DNA of 64,000 nucleotides from Bacillus sp. AFS001701 (GTDB taxonomy: Bacteria; Bacillota; Bacilli; Bacillales; Bacillaceae_G), in assembly GCF_002559405.1 (NCBI RefSeq), contig NZ_NTZO01000027.1, positions 20,932-84,931 on the forward strand, given 5' to 3'. Under the pieces are notes generated by a model that saw nothing but the letters and a program-made list of their open reading frames with translations, was not told the origin of the DNA and did not search any database. Each line of letters starts with the position of its first letter. Position 1 is the stretch's first letter. The translations under genes and the position numbers were made by a program. This document shows positions 1-8,622 of this stretch, piece by piece.

Positions 1-63
1 TGTACTTAAATCCCCAAAAACTTTAGAGGCAATCAATATAATCGCAAGTTGCATATAAAGCAT
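1..63 (-). CDS. CPA2-family cation:proton antiporter, N-terminal fragment (cut by window edge)
   Basis: The first 21 codons of a gene run off the left edge on the minus strand. The ATG at 63-61 is preceded by GGGAGA at 76-71. The peptide begins MLYMQLAIILIASKVFGDLS, a hydrophobic first helix followed by the K-x-x-G-D/H-L-S turn that opens many NapA/Kef-type Na+(K+)/H+ antiporters, integral membrane proteins that exchange cations for protons. Only this N-terminus is visible, so the family call rests on resemblance of the first helix. A promoter and a strong hairpin lie just upstream in its leader. Confidence 0.6.
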   Translation of the reverse strand, partial: MLYMQLAIILIASKVFGDLST

Positions 64-88
64 AAATTCATCTCCCGTCTGAACGCAT

Positions 89-148
89 AAAAAAAGAACC
101 TGCCACGATTGGGTAAGTAAATTACATACTTATCCCAATCGTGACAGG
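89..148 (-). terminator. Intrinsic-terminator-like hairpin in the antiporter leader
   Basis: Read on the minus strand, arms at 148-128 and 118-99 form a stem of about 20 pairs with one bulge and a loop of about 9 nt, followed by seven U (95-89). Only 13 nt separate the U-tract from the ribosome binding site of the antiporter, which leaves no room for a separate promoter. The hairpin is therefore either an attenuator in the antiporter leader or the terminator of the upstream gene read through at low level. Confidence 0.75.
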
Positions 149-179
149 CTCCTCCGAACAATGCATTAAATTTAATCTA

Positions 180-209
180 AGTATAAACTAAAATTGAATA
201 AGAAAACAA
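180..209 (-). promoter_or_regulatory. SigA-type promoter upstream of the leader hairpin
   Basis: On the minus strand a -35 TTGTTT (209-204) and a -10 TATACT (185-180) are separated by 18 bp. Transcription would start near 173, about 25 nt before the hairpin at 148-89, and continue into the antiporter gene. Assignment is by consensus only. Confidence 0.5.
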
Positions 210-246
210 GTTTAAGAGATAAAATAGTAACAAAATAAATAGAAAC

Positions 247-609
247 TTAGTTTAATAGAATTAATAAAATAAGCGAAACAAAATAAGCAAAATGAAGGAG
301 TATAAACGAAATGGCGCTTTTAATTTTTCGAAAAAACAACATATATTTAAGTACAAAAGAGTGTACATAAATTAAAATCATACTCCCAAAGAAACCATAA
401 AAATACCCATAAATTACCCAAAGGGTCATCTGATTGACCTGTGAAGATTCTGTATGAAATCCTCTATATAATGAAACAAGGTAAAAAATTGACCAGTAAT
501 TGATAAAGGCAATTAATCCAATTAATAATAAGATCCAATTCGAATTCCGTAAAATGAACTGAAAAACATTACGAAGTATTTTATTCAAATTGTTTAGGTT
601 TGTAGTCAA
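247..609 (-). CDS. Small integral membrane protein of unknown function
   Basis: This 120-residue protein has a polar N-terminus rich in Asn and three or four hydrophobic segments (about residues 25-45, 65-85 and 98-118), so it should sit in the cytoplasmic membrane. Translation begins at TTG (609-607), with GGGGTG about 8 nt upstream. I do not recognise the family. It is transcribed in the same direction as the antiporter at the left edge, with about 100 bp and a promoter between them, so it is not obviously in the same operon. No catalytic motif is visible. Confidence 0.55.
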   Translation of the reverse strand: MTTNLNNLNKILRNVFQFILRNSNWILLLIGLIAFINYWSIFYLVSLYRGFHTESSQVNQMTLWVIYGYFYGFFGSMILIYVHSFVLKYMLFFRKIKSAISFILLHFAYFVSLILLILLN

Positions 610-818
610 CTCTTCACACCCCTAGAGTTGGTTTATCTAAATCAACTACGAATTGGTTATATCTTTACATAATATTCAATTGATTCCATGAATACGCCGT
701 AATTAGATATTATTAATATTTTTTTGTGAATTTTTATAGGTCGATAAAATTACTAGATATTCTTAATAAAAAACTTGATCGTCTGTTTATAACTTCATTA
801 GAAACAAGTAATTTAAAC

Positions 819-860
819 AAAAAAGAGGCCCAATAAGTACAAAGACTTAAGGGGCGCTCT
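819..860 (-). terminator. Intrinsic terminator of the His-rich secreted protein gene
   Basis: On the minus strand GAG(C)GCCC pairs with GGGC-CTC across a loop of about 20 nt, followed by CTCTTTTTT. It begins a few bases after the stop codon of the gene at 868-1350. Confidence 0.6.
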
Positions 861-867
861 TGTTAAT

Positions 868-1350
868 TTAATTTTTAGTTGGTTCAATTTGAGTAAATAT
901 ATCTCGATGAACTCTTTTCATTTCTTCAAAAAACTGCTCACGTTTAATATTATTATTATCTAATATTTCTTTAAATGAATTTGTTTTACCTTTTTGAGCG
1001 ATGATATTTTCCAAAGGTTTATTTGAAAGTTTTGATACAACTGCAATAAATATTAATTGCTTCATTTTCATTTTATGTTGCTCAACAGATTTATTTATAT
1101 TAGCTTCAGGTTGGTTTAAGTAATTGGAAATATACTTAACAACTTCTTTTTTGTGGTTTTCTAACATTTTATTTGCTTTTTTGTTATGGTGATGATGATG
1201 TCTATGATGCTCACCATCATCTGTTGTTGCATCGTGATCATGATGTGGATGGACATAATAATTTGCTGACGCGATGTTTTCGGCATTTACTGTAATTGTA
1301 CTAAGTGTAAAAAGACTAACTACTGCACCTGCAAAAATAGCTTTTTTCAT
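868..1350 (-). CDS. Secreted histidine-rich protein, possible metal binding
   Basis: The protein is 160 residues when started at the ATG at 1350, which has AGAAGG about 8 nt upstream. A longer frame to 1416 lacks a ribosome binding site. Residues 1-24 form a signal peptide (MKKAIFAG, hydrophobic core, VNA-E cleavage). Directly after it comes a His/Asp cluster (HPHHDHD, then EHHRHHHHH), followed by a Lys-rich, probably helical domain of about 100 residues. The histidines suggest Zn, Ni or Cu binding outside the membrane, but that is inference. The gene is monocistronic, with its own terminator. The family is not recognised. Confidence 0.65.
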   Translation of the reverse strand: MKKAIFAGAVVSLFTLSTITVNAENIASANYYVHPHHDHDATTDDGEHHRHHHHHNKKANKMLENHKKEVVKYISNYLNQPEANINKSVEQHKMKMKQLIFIAVVSKLSNKPLENIIAQKGKTNSFKEILDNNNIKREQFFEEMKRVHRDIFTQIEPTKN

Positions 1351-1510
1351 TTTGAAAACCTTCTTTCTTATTTTGATTTTTTTATCTTTACCAATTTTCC
1401 AAGAAAAATTTACCATTAATGAATTTTTAATGAATTTTTAAGGTATTTATAAAGAAGAGGTCAAAATGGAATTCTATAATTGTACTTTTGAGAATTTGAG
1501 GGGAAAATAA

Positions 1511-1540
1511 AAAAACTGTCTGAATTAGACAGTTTTTTCT
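1511..1540 (-). terminator. Intrinsic terminator after mnmM
   Basis: The stem AAAACTGTCT / AGACAGTTTT has a 4-6 nt loop and A/T tracts on both sides. It lies directly against the mnmM stop codon, so it ends the mnmL-mnmM transcript. Because it is nearly symmetric it could work in both directions. Confidence 0.8.
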
Positions 1541-2115
1541 TAAGCCCTTTTTTCAATTGCTAATATAAAAGGAGGATTATTTGCTTGATTAATAAATCGA
1601 TAAGTTAGTACATGTGCCAAGTCTTGTGGGATGTTTTGAGCAAAGTTCATTAATGCATCTTTTTCAATTTCTCCGCCTTCATGACCATGATAAATAACAA
1701 CTACAATAATCCCTTCTGGTGCCATCATTTCGAGTATTTGTTCTATTGCTGAAATAGTAGACTCGGGTACTGTTACAACTGATTTATCGCTACCAGGTAA
1801 ATAACCAAGATTAAAAATTGCACCTTTTAATTTCTTGTGTAATGAAGCTGGGATTACTTTTTTTACTTCTGCATGACTTCTTTGAAAAAGTGTAACTTGA
1901 TTGCTTAAATTTTCATTATTTATTCTTTCAGTCGTCTTTTGAATAGCTAGTTCTTGGATATCAAATCCGTAAACATGTCCAGTTTCACCAATCAATTTTG
2001 CTAAAAATACTGTATCATGACCATTACCTATAGTGGCATCAATGGTAATATCGCCTTCTTTAACAGTTGATTGGAGAAGCTTTCTAGCGTACGGTAAAAT
2101 GCGATCTAGAATCAT
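1540..2115 (-). CDS. mnmM: tRNA 5-aminomethyl-2-thiouridine methyltransferase MnmM (YtqB)
   Basis: This is a 191-residue class I SAM methyltransferase of the YtqB family. The SAM-binding loop DATIGNGHDT lies at residues 26-35, and a FNLGYLPGSD motif near the middle replaces the usual DPPY. In B. subtilis this protein methylates nm5s2U at the tRNA wobble position to mnm5s2U, the last step of the pathway in bacteria that lack MnmC. Its ATG overlaps the stop of the upstream radical-SAM gene by 4 bp (ATGA), so the two are translationally coupled and form the MnmL-MnmM pathway. Length and motifs are normal. Confidence 0.9.
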   Translation of the reverse strand: MILDRILPYARKLLQSTVKEGDITIDATIGNGHDTVFLAKLIGETGHVYGFDIQELAIQKTTERINNENLSNQVTLFQRSHAEVKKVIPASLHKKLKGAIFNLGYLPGSDKSVVTVPESTISAIEQILEMMAPEGIIVVVIYHGHEGGEIEKDALMNFAQNIPQDLAHVLTYRFINQANNPPFILAIEKRA

Positions 2116-3074
2116 GTTAATTGTGCTCGATTATTTGCATATTTACCTTGCCAGCTATTTCTACGTTCAAACTCACGATCAATTGCATTTAGTACTTCCC
2201 ATTTTTTTAAGCTCCACATTGGTCCGATTAATAAGTCAGGTGGACCGTCTCCAGTAATACGATGAACGATTACATCACTTGGAATAATTTCAAGCTGATC
2301 AACGACTAAGTTAATATAAGCATCAAAATCCATGAATTCAACTAGTCCTTTTTCATATTGCTTCATCATTGCAGTACCTTTTAATAGGTGAAGTAAGTGA
2401 ATTTTAATTCCTTGGATATCAAGTTTAGCAACCTCCATTGCTGTTTCCATCATCATTTCTGGAGTTTCTAGAGGTAACCCGTTAATAATATGTGAACAAA
2501 TACGGATGTTGTGCTTTCTTAATTTTTCTACGCCTTCTACGTAAGTTTTATAATCGTGGGCACGATTAATAATATTTGCAGTTTTTTCGTGAACAGTTTG
2601 TAATCCTAATTCAACCCATAAATAAGTTCGTTTATTTAAATCTGCAAGATATTCAACAACATCATCTGGTAAACAATCTGGTCTTGTTGCGATTGATAAA
2701 CCTACAACGCCTTCTTGCTCTAATATTGGTTCGAACTTTTGTTTTAATACTTCTACTGGTGCGTGAGTATTTGTATAAGCTTGGAAATAGCCTAAGTATT
2801 TTCCGTTTTGCCATTTCTCATGCATTTTATCTTTTATTTTATGAAATTGAGTTACAACATCTTCAGCTCGATCACCTGCAAAGTCGCCCGAACCAGATGC
2901 GCTACAAAAAGTACAACCTCCAAACGCAACTGTACCATCTCTATTTGGACAATCAAATCCAGCGTCAATTGAAACTTTAAAAACTTTTTCGCCAAATTGT
3001 TGTCTTAAATGATAATTCCATGAGTGATATCTTTTATGATCTATTGTATATGGAAAAGGATTGTTTTTTGTCAT
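2112..3074 (-). CDS. mnmL: Radical SAM protein MnmL (YtqA), tRNA wobble uridine modification
   Basis: This 320-residue protein belongs to the YtqA/YhcC radical SAM group. The cluster cysteines are C42, C54 and C57 (a C-x11-C-x2-C spacing typical of this group rather than the usual Cx3Cx2C), followed by a TIM-barrel core with motifs such as WVELGLQT and HIINGLP. It acts before MnmM in converting cmnm5s2U to nm5s2U. GGGAGG lies 8 nt before the ATG. It is the first gene of a two-gene operon with mnmM, with a 4-bp overlap. Confidence 0.9.
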   Translation of the reverse strand: MTKNNPFPYTIDHKRYHSWNYHLRQQFGEKVFKVSIDAGFDCPNRDGTVAFGGCTFCSASGSGDFAGDRAEDVVTQFHKIKDKMHEKWQNGKYLGYFQAYTNTHAPVEVLKQKFEPILEQEGVVGLSIATRPDCLPDDVVEYLADLNKRTYLWVELGLQTVHEKTANIINRAHDYKTYVEGVEKLRKHNIRICSHIINGLPLETPEMMMETAMEVAKLDIQGIKIHLLHLLKGTAMMKQYEKGLVEFMDFDAYINLVVDQLEIIPSDVIVHRITGDGPPDLLIGPMWSLKKWEVLNAIDREFERRNSWQGKYANNRAQLT

Positions 3075-3261
3075 TCCTCATCCCTCCCTTAATTTAAGTC
3101 AATATTATCGATTTTATCATGCTCTAAAAAGAAAACCAAATGGAAAAACCTTTCTTATTTGTAAAGAAATAATTGTACTCTGATTGAAAGGTTCGGAAAT
3201 ACTATCCTTGAGGTAACCTACATATCGGATACTTCATTAAAGTCTCAAAGGGGGTATTTTC

Positions 3262-3531
3262 TTGGGAATAACAGATCGCAATTTCGGACAAGAACAAGTA
3301 CAACAAGCGAAACAAGCCTATGATTATGCAGTGCAACAATTAGAAATTGGCATGCGACAAGAGCATTTTAACGGAATTGAGTATTCAGAAGCACAGTCAG
3401 GGCTTGAGCAAGCAATTATGCAGTTAGAAAAAGTTGAAAACCTTGCAAATTTAGAAAATAGAGATGAATTTAATCGTTTACGTAGACAATTAACACAGCT
3501 ACAACATCAAATGATTATTACTCCGCACTAA
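3262..3531 (+). CDS. ytzC: YtzC family protein (DUF2524)
   Basis: This 89-residue, Gln/Glu-rich, almost wholly helical protein starts at TTG with GGGGG about 8 nt upstream. Composition, length and position next to mnmL match B. subtilis YtzC, a conserved Bacillus protein of unknown role. Two amphipathic helices (about residues 10-35 and 45-80) suggest a helical hairpin or coiled coil. No signal peptide is present. It is divergent from mnmL, and a small spore-protein-like gene follows. Confidence 0.75.
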   Translation: MGITDRNFGQEQVQQAKQAYDYAVQQLEIGMRQEHFNGIEYSEAQSGLEQAIMQLEKVENLANLENRDEFNRLRRQLTQLQHQMIITPH

Positions 3532-3592
3532 AGGAGACTAGAATATGCAAGAATACGTTCAAGAATATGCGATCCTTGGGAGGAAACCAAAA

Positions 3593-3742
3593 ATGGTTAA
3601 AAAGAAATCAAAAAGTAGTAATCCAGAACAAACAACAAAGAATAAAACGAAAACAGAATTCTCAGGTGAACTTTCAGCAGTAGATCAAGTCAAAATGAAT
3701 AACGCTAAAAAAGGACAACCACAGAGATCAAAGCAGGGGTAA
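3593..3742 (+). CDS. Possible gamma-type small acid-soluble spore protein
   Basis: The product is 49 residues from the ATG at 3593, which has a strong GGAGG 9 nt upstream. An in-frame ATG at 3545 with AAGGAG would add 16 residues. It is very polar and Lys/Gln/Asn/Ser rich, with no aromatic residue except one Phe. The segment TEFSGELSAVDQVKMNN resembles the TEFA-x-ET-x-VQ-x-VK repeat of gamma-type SASPs (SspE), which serve as an amino-acid store in spores. Only one repeat is present and the match is partial, so the family is tentative. A terminator follows at 3775. Confidence 0.5.
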   Translation: MVKKKSKSSNPEQTTKNKTKTEFSGELSAVDQVKMNNAKKGQPQRSKQG

Positions 3743-3774
3743 GGCAGAAAAAGGGAATAGAGAGTAAAAGAAGA

Positions 3775-3796
3775 GGAAGGTATGCCTTCCTTTTTT
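3775..3796 (+). terminator. Intrinsic terminator after the SASP-like gene
   Basis: A GGAAGG / CCTTCC stem with a 4-nt loop is followed by TTTTTTC. Confidence 0.7.
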
Positions 3797-3978
3797 CTTT
3801 TTATTTTGGTAATTTTAGGGATTATATGGTACTTTTCTAATACCTTCTAGGTTTTTTGTCCTTCTTATCTATCGCCACTTAATGCGTGCCTCTTGAAACT
3901 AGGAAGATTCTCCTCTACAATTAATGAGTTAACGAGATAAAAATAGATAAAAAGGGACAGCTTTGAGGGGAGTACGGG

Positions 3979-5178
3979 ATGCCAAAAAAACTATGGTTTT
4001 TGTTAATCGGTATGATTTTAAATGTAACAGGTAATTCTTTCTTATGGCCATTCAATACAGTATACATCCATATTTATTTAGGAAAGTCCTTGTCTGTTGC
4101 GGGGCTTATTTTAATGTTTAATTCATTGGCCGGTGTATTTGGTAATATGCTGGGGGGCTGGCTTTTTGATAAATTTGGGGGATATAGGTCAATCCTTACT
4201 GGTATTAGTATTACGTTTTTGTCAATATTAGGTTTGGTTATTAATCATTCTTGGACATATTACAGTTGTTTCTTCGTAATCTTAGGGTTTGGTGTTGGTA
4301 TTGTATTTCCATCAATGTATGCGATGGTTGGAGCGGCATGGCCAGAGGGTGGTCGTAAAGCTTTTAATGCAATTTATGTAGCTCAAAATCTTGGTGTGGC
4401 GATTGGTACGGCTTTAGGTGGAGTAGTTGCATCCGCAAATATTAATTATATTTTCTCCGCTAATTTGCTATTATATATTATTTTCTTCTTAGTAGCTTTA
4501 TTTGGATTTAAAGATATTGGTGAACCTAAGCAATTAAAAGAAACTCATGTAGAAAAAGCAGAGAAACAAAAATTTTCATTTACTCCTTCAATGAAGGCTC
4601 TGATGATTGTTTGTGTTGCGTATGTTTTATGTTGGTTAGTTTATGTTCAATGGCAAACTACGATTGCTTCAGAAATGCAAAATCTACACATTGGATTAAA
4701 AAAATATAGTCTGTTATGGACTGTAAATGGTGCGCTTATTGTCTTAGCTCAACCAATCGTATCAACTGCAATACGTAAACTTGAGTTAAGTATGAGAAAG
4801 CAAATGTTGTTTGGAATTGGATTCTTTATCGCTTCGACAATTCTTGTGAGCACTGCCGATCATTTCTCAATGTTTATGACGGGTATGATCATTTTAACGA
4901 TTGGTGAAATGTTCGTCTGGCCTGCAGTACCAACTATTGCAAATATGCTTGCTCCAAAAGATCGTATAGGAATGTATCAAGGGATTGTAAATAGTGCAGC
5001 GACGGTTGGAAGAATGCTTGGACCTGTTATTGGAGGGGCACTTGTTGATACTTTTAATATCAGGGTATTATTTATTATATTAGTTGTCTTTTTAGTAATA
5101 AGCATGGTCTTCTCTGTGCTTTATGAAAGATTAGCAAAAAAAGTAGTAAAAGCTGATAATCAAACTTTTGCTTCTTAA
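3979..5178 (+). CDS. MFS transporter, YttB-like (probable efflux)
   Basis: This 399-residue protein has 12 predicted membrane helices in two six-helix halves split by a charged loop near residues 177-200. Motif A is visible after helix 2 (GGWLFDKFGGYRS, near residues 60-72), and a related motif occurs in the second half. Gene position matches B. subtilis yttB, which is annotated as a drug-efflux-type MFS protein. The substrate cannot be read from the sequence. The ATG has GAGGGGAG upstream. The gene is monocistronic. The promoter of the downstream leuS leader appears to lie across its stop codon. Confidence 0.8.
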   Translation: MPKKLWFLLIGMILNVTGNSFLWPFNTVYIHIYLGKSLSVAGLILMFNSLAGVFGNMLGGWLFDKFGGYRSILTGISITFLSILGLVINHSWTYYSCFFVILGFGVGIVFPSMYAMVGAAWPEGGRKAFNAIYVAQNLGVAIGTALGGVVASANINYIFSANLLLYIIFFLVALFGFKDIGEPKQLKETHVEKAEKQKFSFTPSMKALMIVCVAYVLCWLVYVQWQTTIASEMQNLHIGLKKYSLLWTVNGALIVLAQPIVSTAIRKLELSMRKQMLFGIGFFIASTILVSTADHFSMFMTGMIILTIGEMFVWPAVPTIANMLAPKDRIGMYQGIVNSAATVGRMLGPVIGGALVDTFNIRVLFIILVVFLVISMVFSVLYERLAKKVVKADNQTFAS

Positions 5179-5196
5179 AAATAGGCAATGTATAAT
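5168..5196 (+). promoter_or_regulatory. leuS: Candidate SigA promoter of the leuS T-box leader
   Basis: TTGCTT (5168-5173), a 17-bp spacer and TATAAT (5191-5196) overlap the end of the MFS gene. Transcription would start near 5203, about 40 nt before the T-box stem I region. Confidence 0.6.
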
Positions 5197-5242
5197 TGAC
5201 CTTTTTCTTTGGTTATAATAAAATGGTATAAATTAAATCTAA

Positions 5243-5480
5243 ATGATCGGCAATGATTGGGAATAGTAGTGAATATGAAGAGGTTTAGAGAGTTGACGGT
5301 TGGTGAAAGTCAATCCATTCTATTCATGAACTCGCCCATAAGCCACATTTGTGAACGGTTTTTACCTAGTAATAAATGTCGTGTTCCACGTTACGGAAAC
5401 AAGTGAATGTATTTTTACATTAATTTGGGTGGTACCGCGGGAAATCCTCTCGTCCCTTTTGGGATGGGAGGATTTTTTTA
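5243..5480 (+). promoter_or_regulatory. leuS: Leucine T-box riboswitch (specifier CUC) with terminator
   Basis: The leader carries the T-box consensus GGGTGGTACCGCGGG at 5427-5441, directly followed by a terminator (5442-5480: AATCCTC...GGAGGATT stem, then TTTTTT). Stem I contains GAACTC, so the specifier codon is CTC (5331-5333), which reads tRNA-Leu. Uncharged tRNA-Leu would pair with the specifier and the T-box bulge and form the antiterminator, turning on leuS when leucyl-tRNA is scarce. The leader ends about 60 nt before the leuS start. Confidence 0.95.
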
Positions 5481-5539
5481 TTTGTAGACCGCTAGGGCCA
5501 CAGCCGAGCCATTTATACATGAAAAAAGGAGGCAATAAT

Positions 5540-7957
5540 ATGAGTTTTAATCATGGTTCTATTGAACAGAAATGGCAGAAGTATTGGTTAGAAAATAAAA
5601 CGTTTAAAACAACTGACGATACAAGCAAGCCGAAATTTTATGCACTTGATATGTTCCCTTATCCATCTGGAGCGGGATTACATGTAGGTCATCCAGAAGG
5701 GTACACAGCAACTGATATCCTTTCAAGAATGAAAAGAATGCAAGGCTATAATGTACTTCATCCAATGGGGTGGGATGCATTTGGTCTACCAGCAGAACAA
5801 TATGCATTAGATACAGGTAATGATCCAGCTGAGTTTACTGAAAAAAATATTAATACTTTCCGTAATCAAATTCAGGCACTAGGATTTTCATATGATTGGG
5901 ATCGTGAAATTAATACAACTGATCCTAATTATTACAAATGGACTCAATGGATTTTCCTAAGAATGGTTGAAAAAGGATTAGCTTATGTAGATGAAATCCC
6001 AGTTAACTGGTGCCCAGCTCTTGGTACAGTTTTAGCTAATGAAGAAGTAATCAATGGAAAAAGTGAGCGCGGAGGACATCCAGTAGAGCGTCGTCCAATG
6101 AAGCAATGGATCTTAAAAATCACAGCTTACGCTGATCGATTATTAGAAGATCTAGAAGAATTAGATTGGCCAGAAAGCTTAAAAGAAATGCAACGTAACT
6201 GGATTGGCCGTTCTGAAGGTGCTGAAGTTTACTTTAATGTTGATGGATTCGATGAGAAAGTAACAGTATTTACAACACGTCCTGATACATTATTCGGTGC
6301 AACTTATGTAGTATTAGCTCCAGAACATGATTTAGTTAACCAAATTACAACAGCTGATCAAAAAGATGCTGTCGAAGCATACATCGATTCAGTTAAATCG
6401 AAAAGTGATCTAGAGAGAACTGATTTAGCGAAGGATAAAACAGGTGTTTTCACAGGAGCATATGCAATTAACCCTGTAAATAACGAAAAGCTTCCAATTT
6501 GGATTGCGGATTATGTACTTGCAAGCTATGGAACTGGTGCAGTTATGGCAGTACCAGGACATGATGAGCGCGATCACGAATTTGCAGTTAAATTTAAATT
6601 ACCAATCGTTGAAGTTGTTGAAGGTGGAGACGTTCAAAAAGAAGCTTACGCTGGAGATGGCAAACATGTTAACTCTGATTTCTTAAACGGTTTAAATAAA
6701 CAAGAAGCTCTTGAAAAAATAATTGATTGGTTAGATTCTTCAAAAGCAGGTGAGAAAAAAGTTACGTATCGTCTACGTGATTGGTTATTCTCTCGTCAAA
6801 GATATTGGGGAGAGCCAATTCCAGTAATTTTCTGGGAAGATGGTACTATGACAGTTGTTCCTGATGAGGAATTACCATTAATTCTTCCGAAAACAGAAGA
6901 TATTCGCCCAAGTGGTACTGGTGAGTCACCATTAGCGAATATTTCTGATTGGGTTAATGTAGTTGATCCAGTAACAGGTAAAAAAGGAAGACGTGAAACA
7001 AATACAATGCCACAATGGGGCGGAAGCTGCTGGTATTATTTACGTTATATTGATCCAAATAATAGCGAAGCAATCGCAGATACTGAATTACTAAAGCATT
7101 GGTTACCAGTTGATGTATATATTGGAGGAGCAGAGCATGCAGTTCTTCACTTACTATACGCTCGTTTTTGGCATAAATTCCTTTATGATTTAGGTGTAGT
7201 TCCTACAAAAGAGCCATTCCAAAAGCTATTCAACCAAGGGATGATCTTAGGGGAAAATAATGAAAAAATGTCTAAGTCTAAAGGAAACGTTGTAAATCCT
7301 GATGATATCGTTGCTAGTCACGGTGCTGATACATTACGTTTATATGAAATGTTCATGGGTCCATTAGATGCATCAATCGCTTGGTCAGAAAATGGATTAG
7401 ATGGTTCTCGTCGCTTCTTAGACCGAGTATGGCGTTTATTTGTTACTGATAATGAAGAGCTTTCAGATAAAATTGTAGAAGGAGTTACTTCTAGCAGTCT
7501 AGAAAAAACATATCACCAAACAGTAAAGAAAGTAACAGAGGACTTTGAAGGATTACGCTTTAACACTGCAATTTCACAAATGATGGTGTTTATTAACGAA
7601 GCATATAAAGCTGATCAATTACCAAAAGAAATGGTTGAAGGTTTTGTAAAATTAATAGCACCAGTTGCTCCTCATATCGGTGAAGAACTTTGGAGTAAGT
7701 TAGGTCATAGTGATTCAATTGCATATGCTACATGGCCAGCTTACGATGAAGCTAAGCTAGTAGAAGACGAAATTGAAATCGTAGTACAAATTAATGGTAA
7801 AGTAAAAGCGAAATTACTTGTTGCAAAAGATGCTTCTCGTGAGCAAATGGAGCAAATTGCATTATCAGATGATGCAGTTAAGGAACAAGTTGAAGGTAAA
7901 ACTGTTCGAAAAATCATTGCTGTACCAGGTAAATTAGTAAATATCGTTGCGAACTAA
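5540..7957 (+). CDS. leuS: Leucyl-tRNA synthetase
   Basis: This 805-residue class Ia aminoacyl-tRNA synthetase charges tRNA-Leu in the cytosol. The HIGH motif is HVGH at residues 48-51 and KMSKS is at 576-580. Between them lie the CP1 editing domain (a TRPDT motif, as in [12 protein letters not shown]) and the [14 protein letters not shown] segment typical of bacterial LeuRS. An anticodon-binding domain and a short C-terminal domain ([10 protein letters not shown]) follow. I chose the ATG at 5540 because AAAGGAGG is 7 nt upstream; a longer open frame begins inside the T-box leader and is not translated. A terminator follows at 7971. Confidence 0.98.
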   Translation: MSFNHGSIEQKWQKYWLENKTFKTTDDTSKPKFYALDMFPYPSGAGLHVGHPEGYTATDILSRMKRMQGYNVLHPMGWDAFGLPAEQYALDTGNDPAEFTEKNINTFRNQIQALGFSYDWDREINTTDPNYYKWTQWIFLRMVEKGLAYVDEIPVNWCPALGTVLANEEVINGKSERGGHPVERRPMKQWILKITAYADRLLEDLEELDWPESLKEMQRNWIGRSEGAEVYFNVDGFDEKVTVFTTRPDTLFGATYVVLAPEHDLVNQITTADQKDAVEAYIDSVKSKSDLERTDLAKDKTGVFTGAYAINPVNNEKLPIWIADYVLASYGTGAVMAVPGHDERDHEFAVKFKLPIVEVVEGGDVQKEAYAGDGKHVNSDFLNGLNKQEALEKIIDWLDSSKAGEKKVTYRLRDWLFSRQRYWGEPIPVIFWEDGTMTVVPDEELPLILPKTEDIRPSGTGESPLANISDWVNVVDPVTGKKGRRETNTMPQWGGSCWYYLRYIDPNNSEAIADTELLKHWLPVDVYIGGAEHAVLHLLYARFWHKFLYDLGVVPTKEPFQKLFNQGMILGENNEKMSKSKGNVVNPDDIVASHGADTLRLYEMFMGPLDASIAWSENGLDGSRRFLDRVWRLFVTDNEELSDKIVEGVTSSSLEKTYHQTVKKVTEDFEGLRFNTAISQMMVFINEAYKADQLPKEMVEGFVKLIAPVAPHIGEELWSKLGHSDSIAYATWPAYDEAKLVEDEIEIVVQINGKVKAKLLVAKDASREQMEQIALSDDAVKEQVEGKTVRKIIAVPGKLVNIVAN

Positions 7958-7970
7958 ATAGTTAATTCGA

Positions 7971-7996
7971 AAAAACCTCTTTTGAGGTTTTTTTCT
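7971..7996 (+). terminator. Intrinsic terminator after leuS
   Basis: The stem AAAAACCTC / GAGGTTTTT has a TTTT loop and a T-tract, and starts 14 nt after the leuS stop. Confidence 0.9.
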
Positions 7997-8070
7997 TTGT
8001 TTATTTCTTGTTTTTGCTTTTCTACTAACTCATCCTCCCCCTCTAAGGTGGATAGAATTAAACTTACATT

Positions 8071-8099
8071 TTGCATAGAAAATAATTAGTTGTTAAGAT
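8071..8099 (+). promoter_or_regulatory. Candidate SigA promoter of the rhodanese gene
   Basis: TTGCAT, a 17-bp spacer and TAAGAT lie 25 bp before the start codon. Confidence 0.45.
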
Positions 8100-8123
8100 G
8101 TTGCTATAAAGAAAGGATGAGCA

Positions 8124-8423
8124 ATGATGAATACGATTTCTGCAAATGAAGTTAAAGAGCGTTTAGAATCAGGAGAAACGCTATTTTTAGTAGATGTACG
8201 AGAGGACTATGAGGTTGAGTATGGGAAAATTCCTGAAGCAGTTCATATTCCAATGGGACAAATTCCGAGCAAATTAGATGTTTTTAATAAAGAATTTGAA
8301 TACATTTTTATTTGTAAGGCAGGCGTTCGTAGTGAGAATGTTTGTGAGTATTTAAATGAGCTAGGCTATAAGGCGATCAACATGGAAGGTGGAATGATGG
8401 CCTGGGAAGGCGAGATCAAATAA
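8124..8423 (+). CDS. Single-domain rhodanese-like sulfurtransferase
   Basis: This 99-residue protein is one rhodanese domain, containing the LVDVREDYE entry motif, HIPMGQIP, and the active-site loop CKAGVRS. The Cys in that loop would carry the persulfide during sulfur transfer. It has no signal peptide, so it is cytosolic. Two adjacent ATG codons (8124, 8127) follow AAAGGATG, and I kept the first. The gene stands alone between terminators, so its sulfur donor and acceptor are unknown. It resembles the YtwF/YqhL group of Bacillus rhodaneses. Confidence 0.9.
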   Translation: MMNTISANEVKERLESGETLFLVDVREDYEVEYGKIPEAVHIPMGQIPSKLDVFNKEFEYIFICKAGVRSENVCEYLNELGYKAINMEGGMMAWEGEIK

Positions 8424-8460
8424 AAAAATTTATCTGTATCGATATTTTGTCTACCTACTG

Positions 8461-8488
8461 AAATCCAACATTTTTGTTGGATTTTTTA
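8461..8488 (+). terminator. Intrinsic terminator after the rhodanese gene
   Basis: The stem AAATCCAAC / GTTGGATTT has a 6-nt loop and is followed by TTTTATT. Confidence 0.85.
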
Positions 8489-8622
8489 TTTAATTGGTTT
8501 AATTTAGGCTAATGTTTTTTGGCATAAGGAATATTAAGCACGTGAGTTGTGACATATATTAAAGTAGAACCTCATATATTTTTTCATTGAGGTCTTTGCT
8601 TGTTAGAAAGGAGGGGGTTGAT

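Noticed and set aside
1165..1260. Poly-His tract as a vector affinity tag
   Set aside because: It lies just after a native signal peptide, is mixed with Asp and Arg, and the flanks are ordinary chromosomal DNA.
2576..2980. 134-codon plus-strand ORF inside mnmL
   Set aside because: It is antisense to a clear radical SAM gene, with no ribosome binding site and low-complexity Leu/Gln/His composition.
5351..5539. N-terminal extension of leuS to position 5351
   Set aside because: This stretch is the T-box leader and terminator; the true start at 5540 has a strong ribosome binding site.
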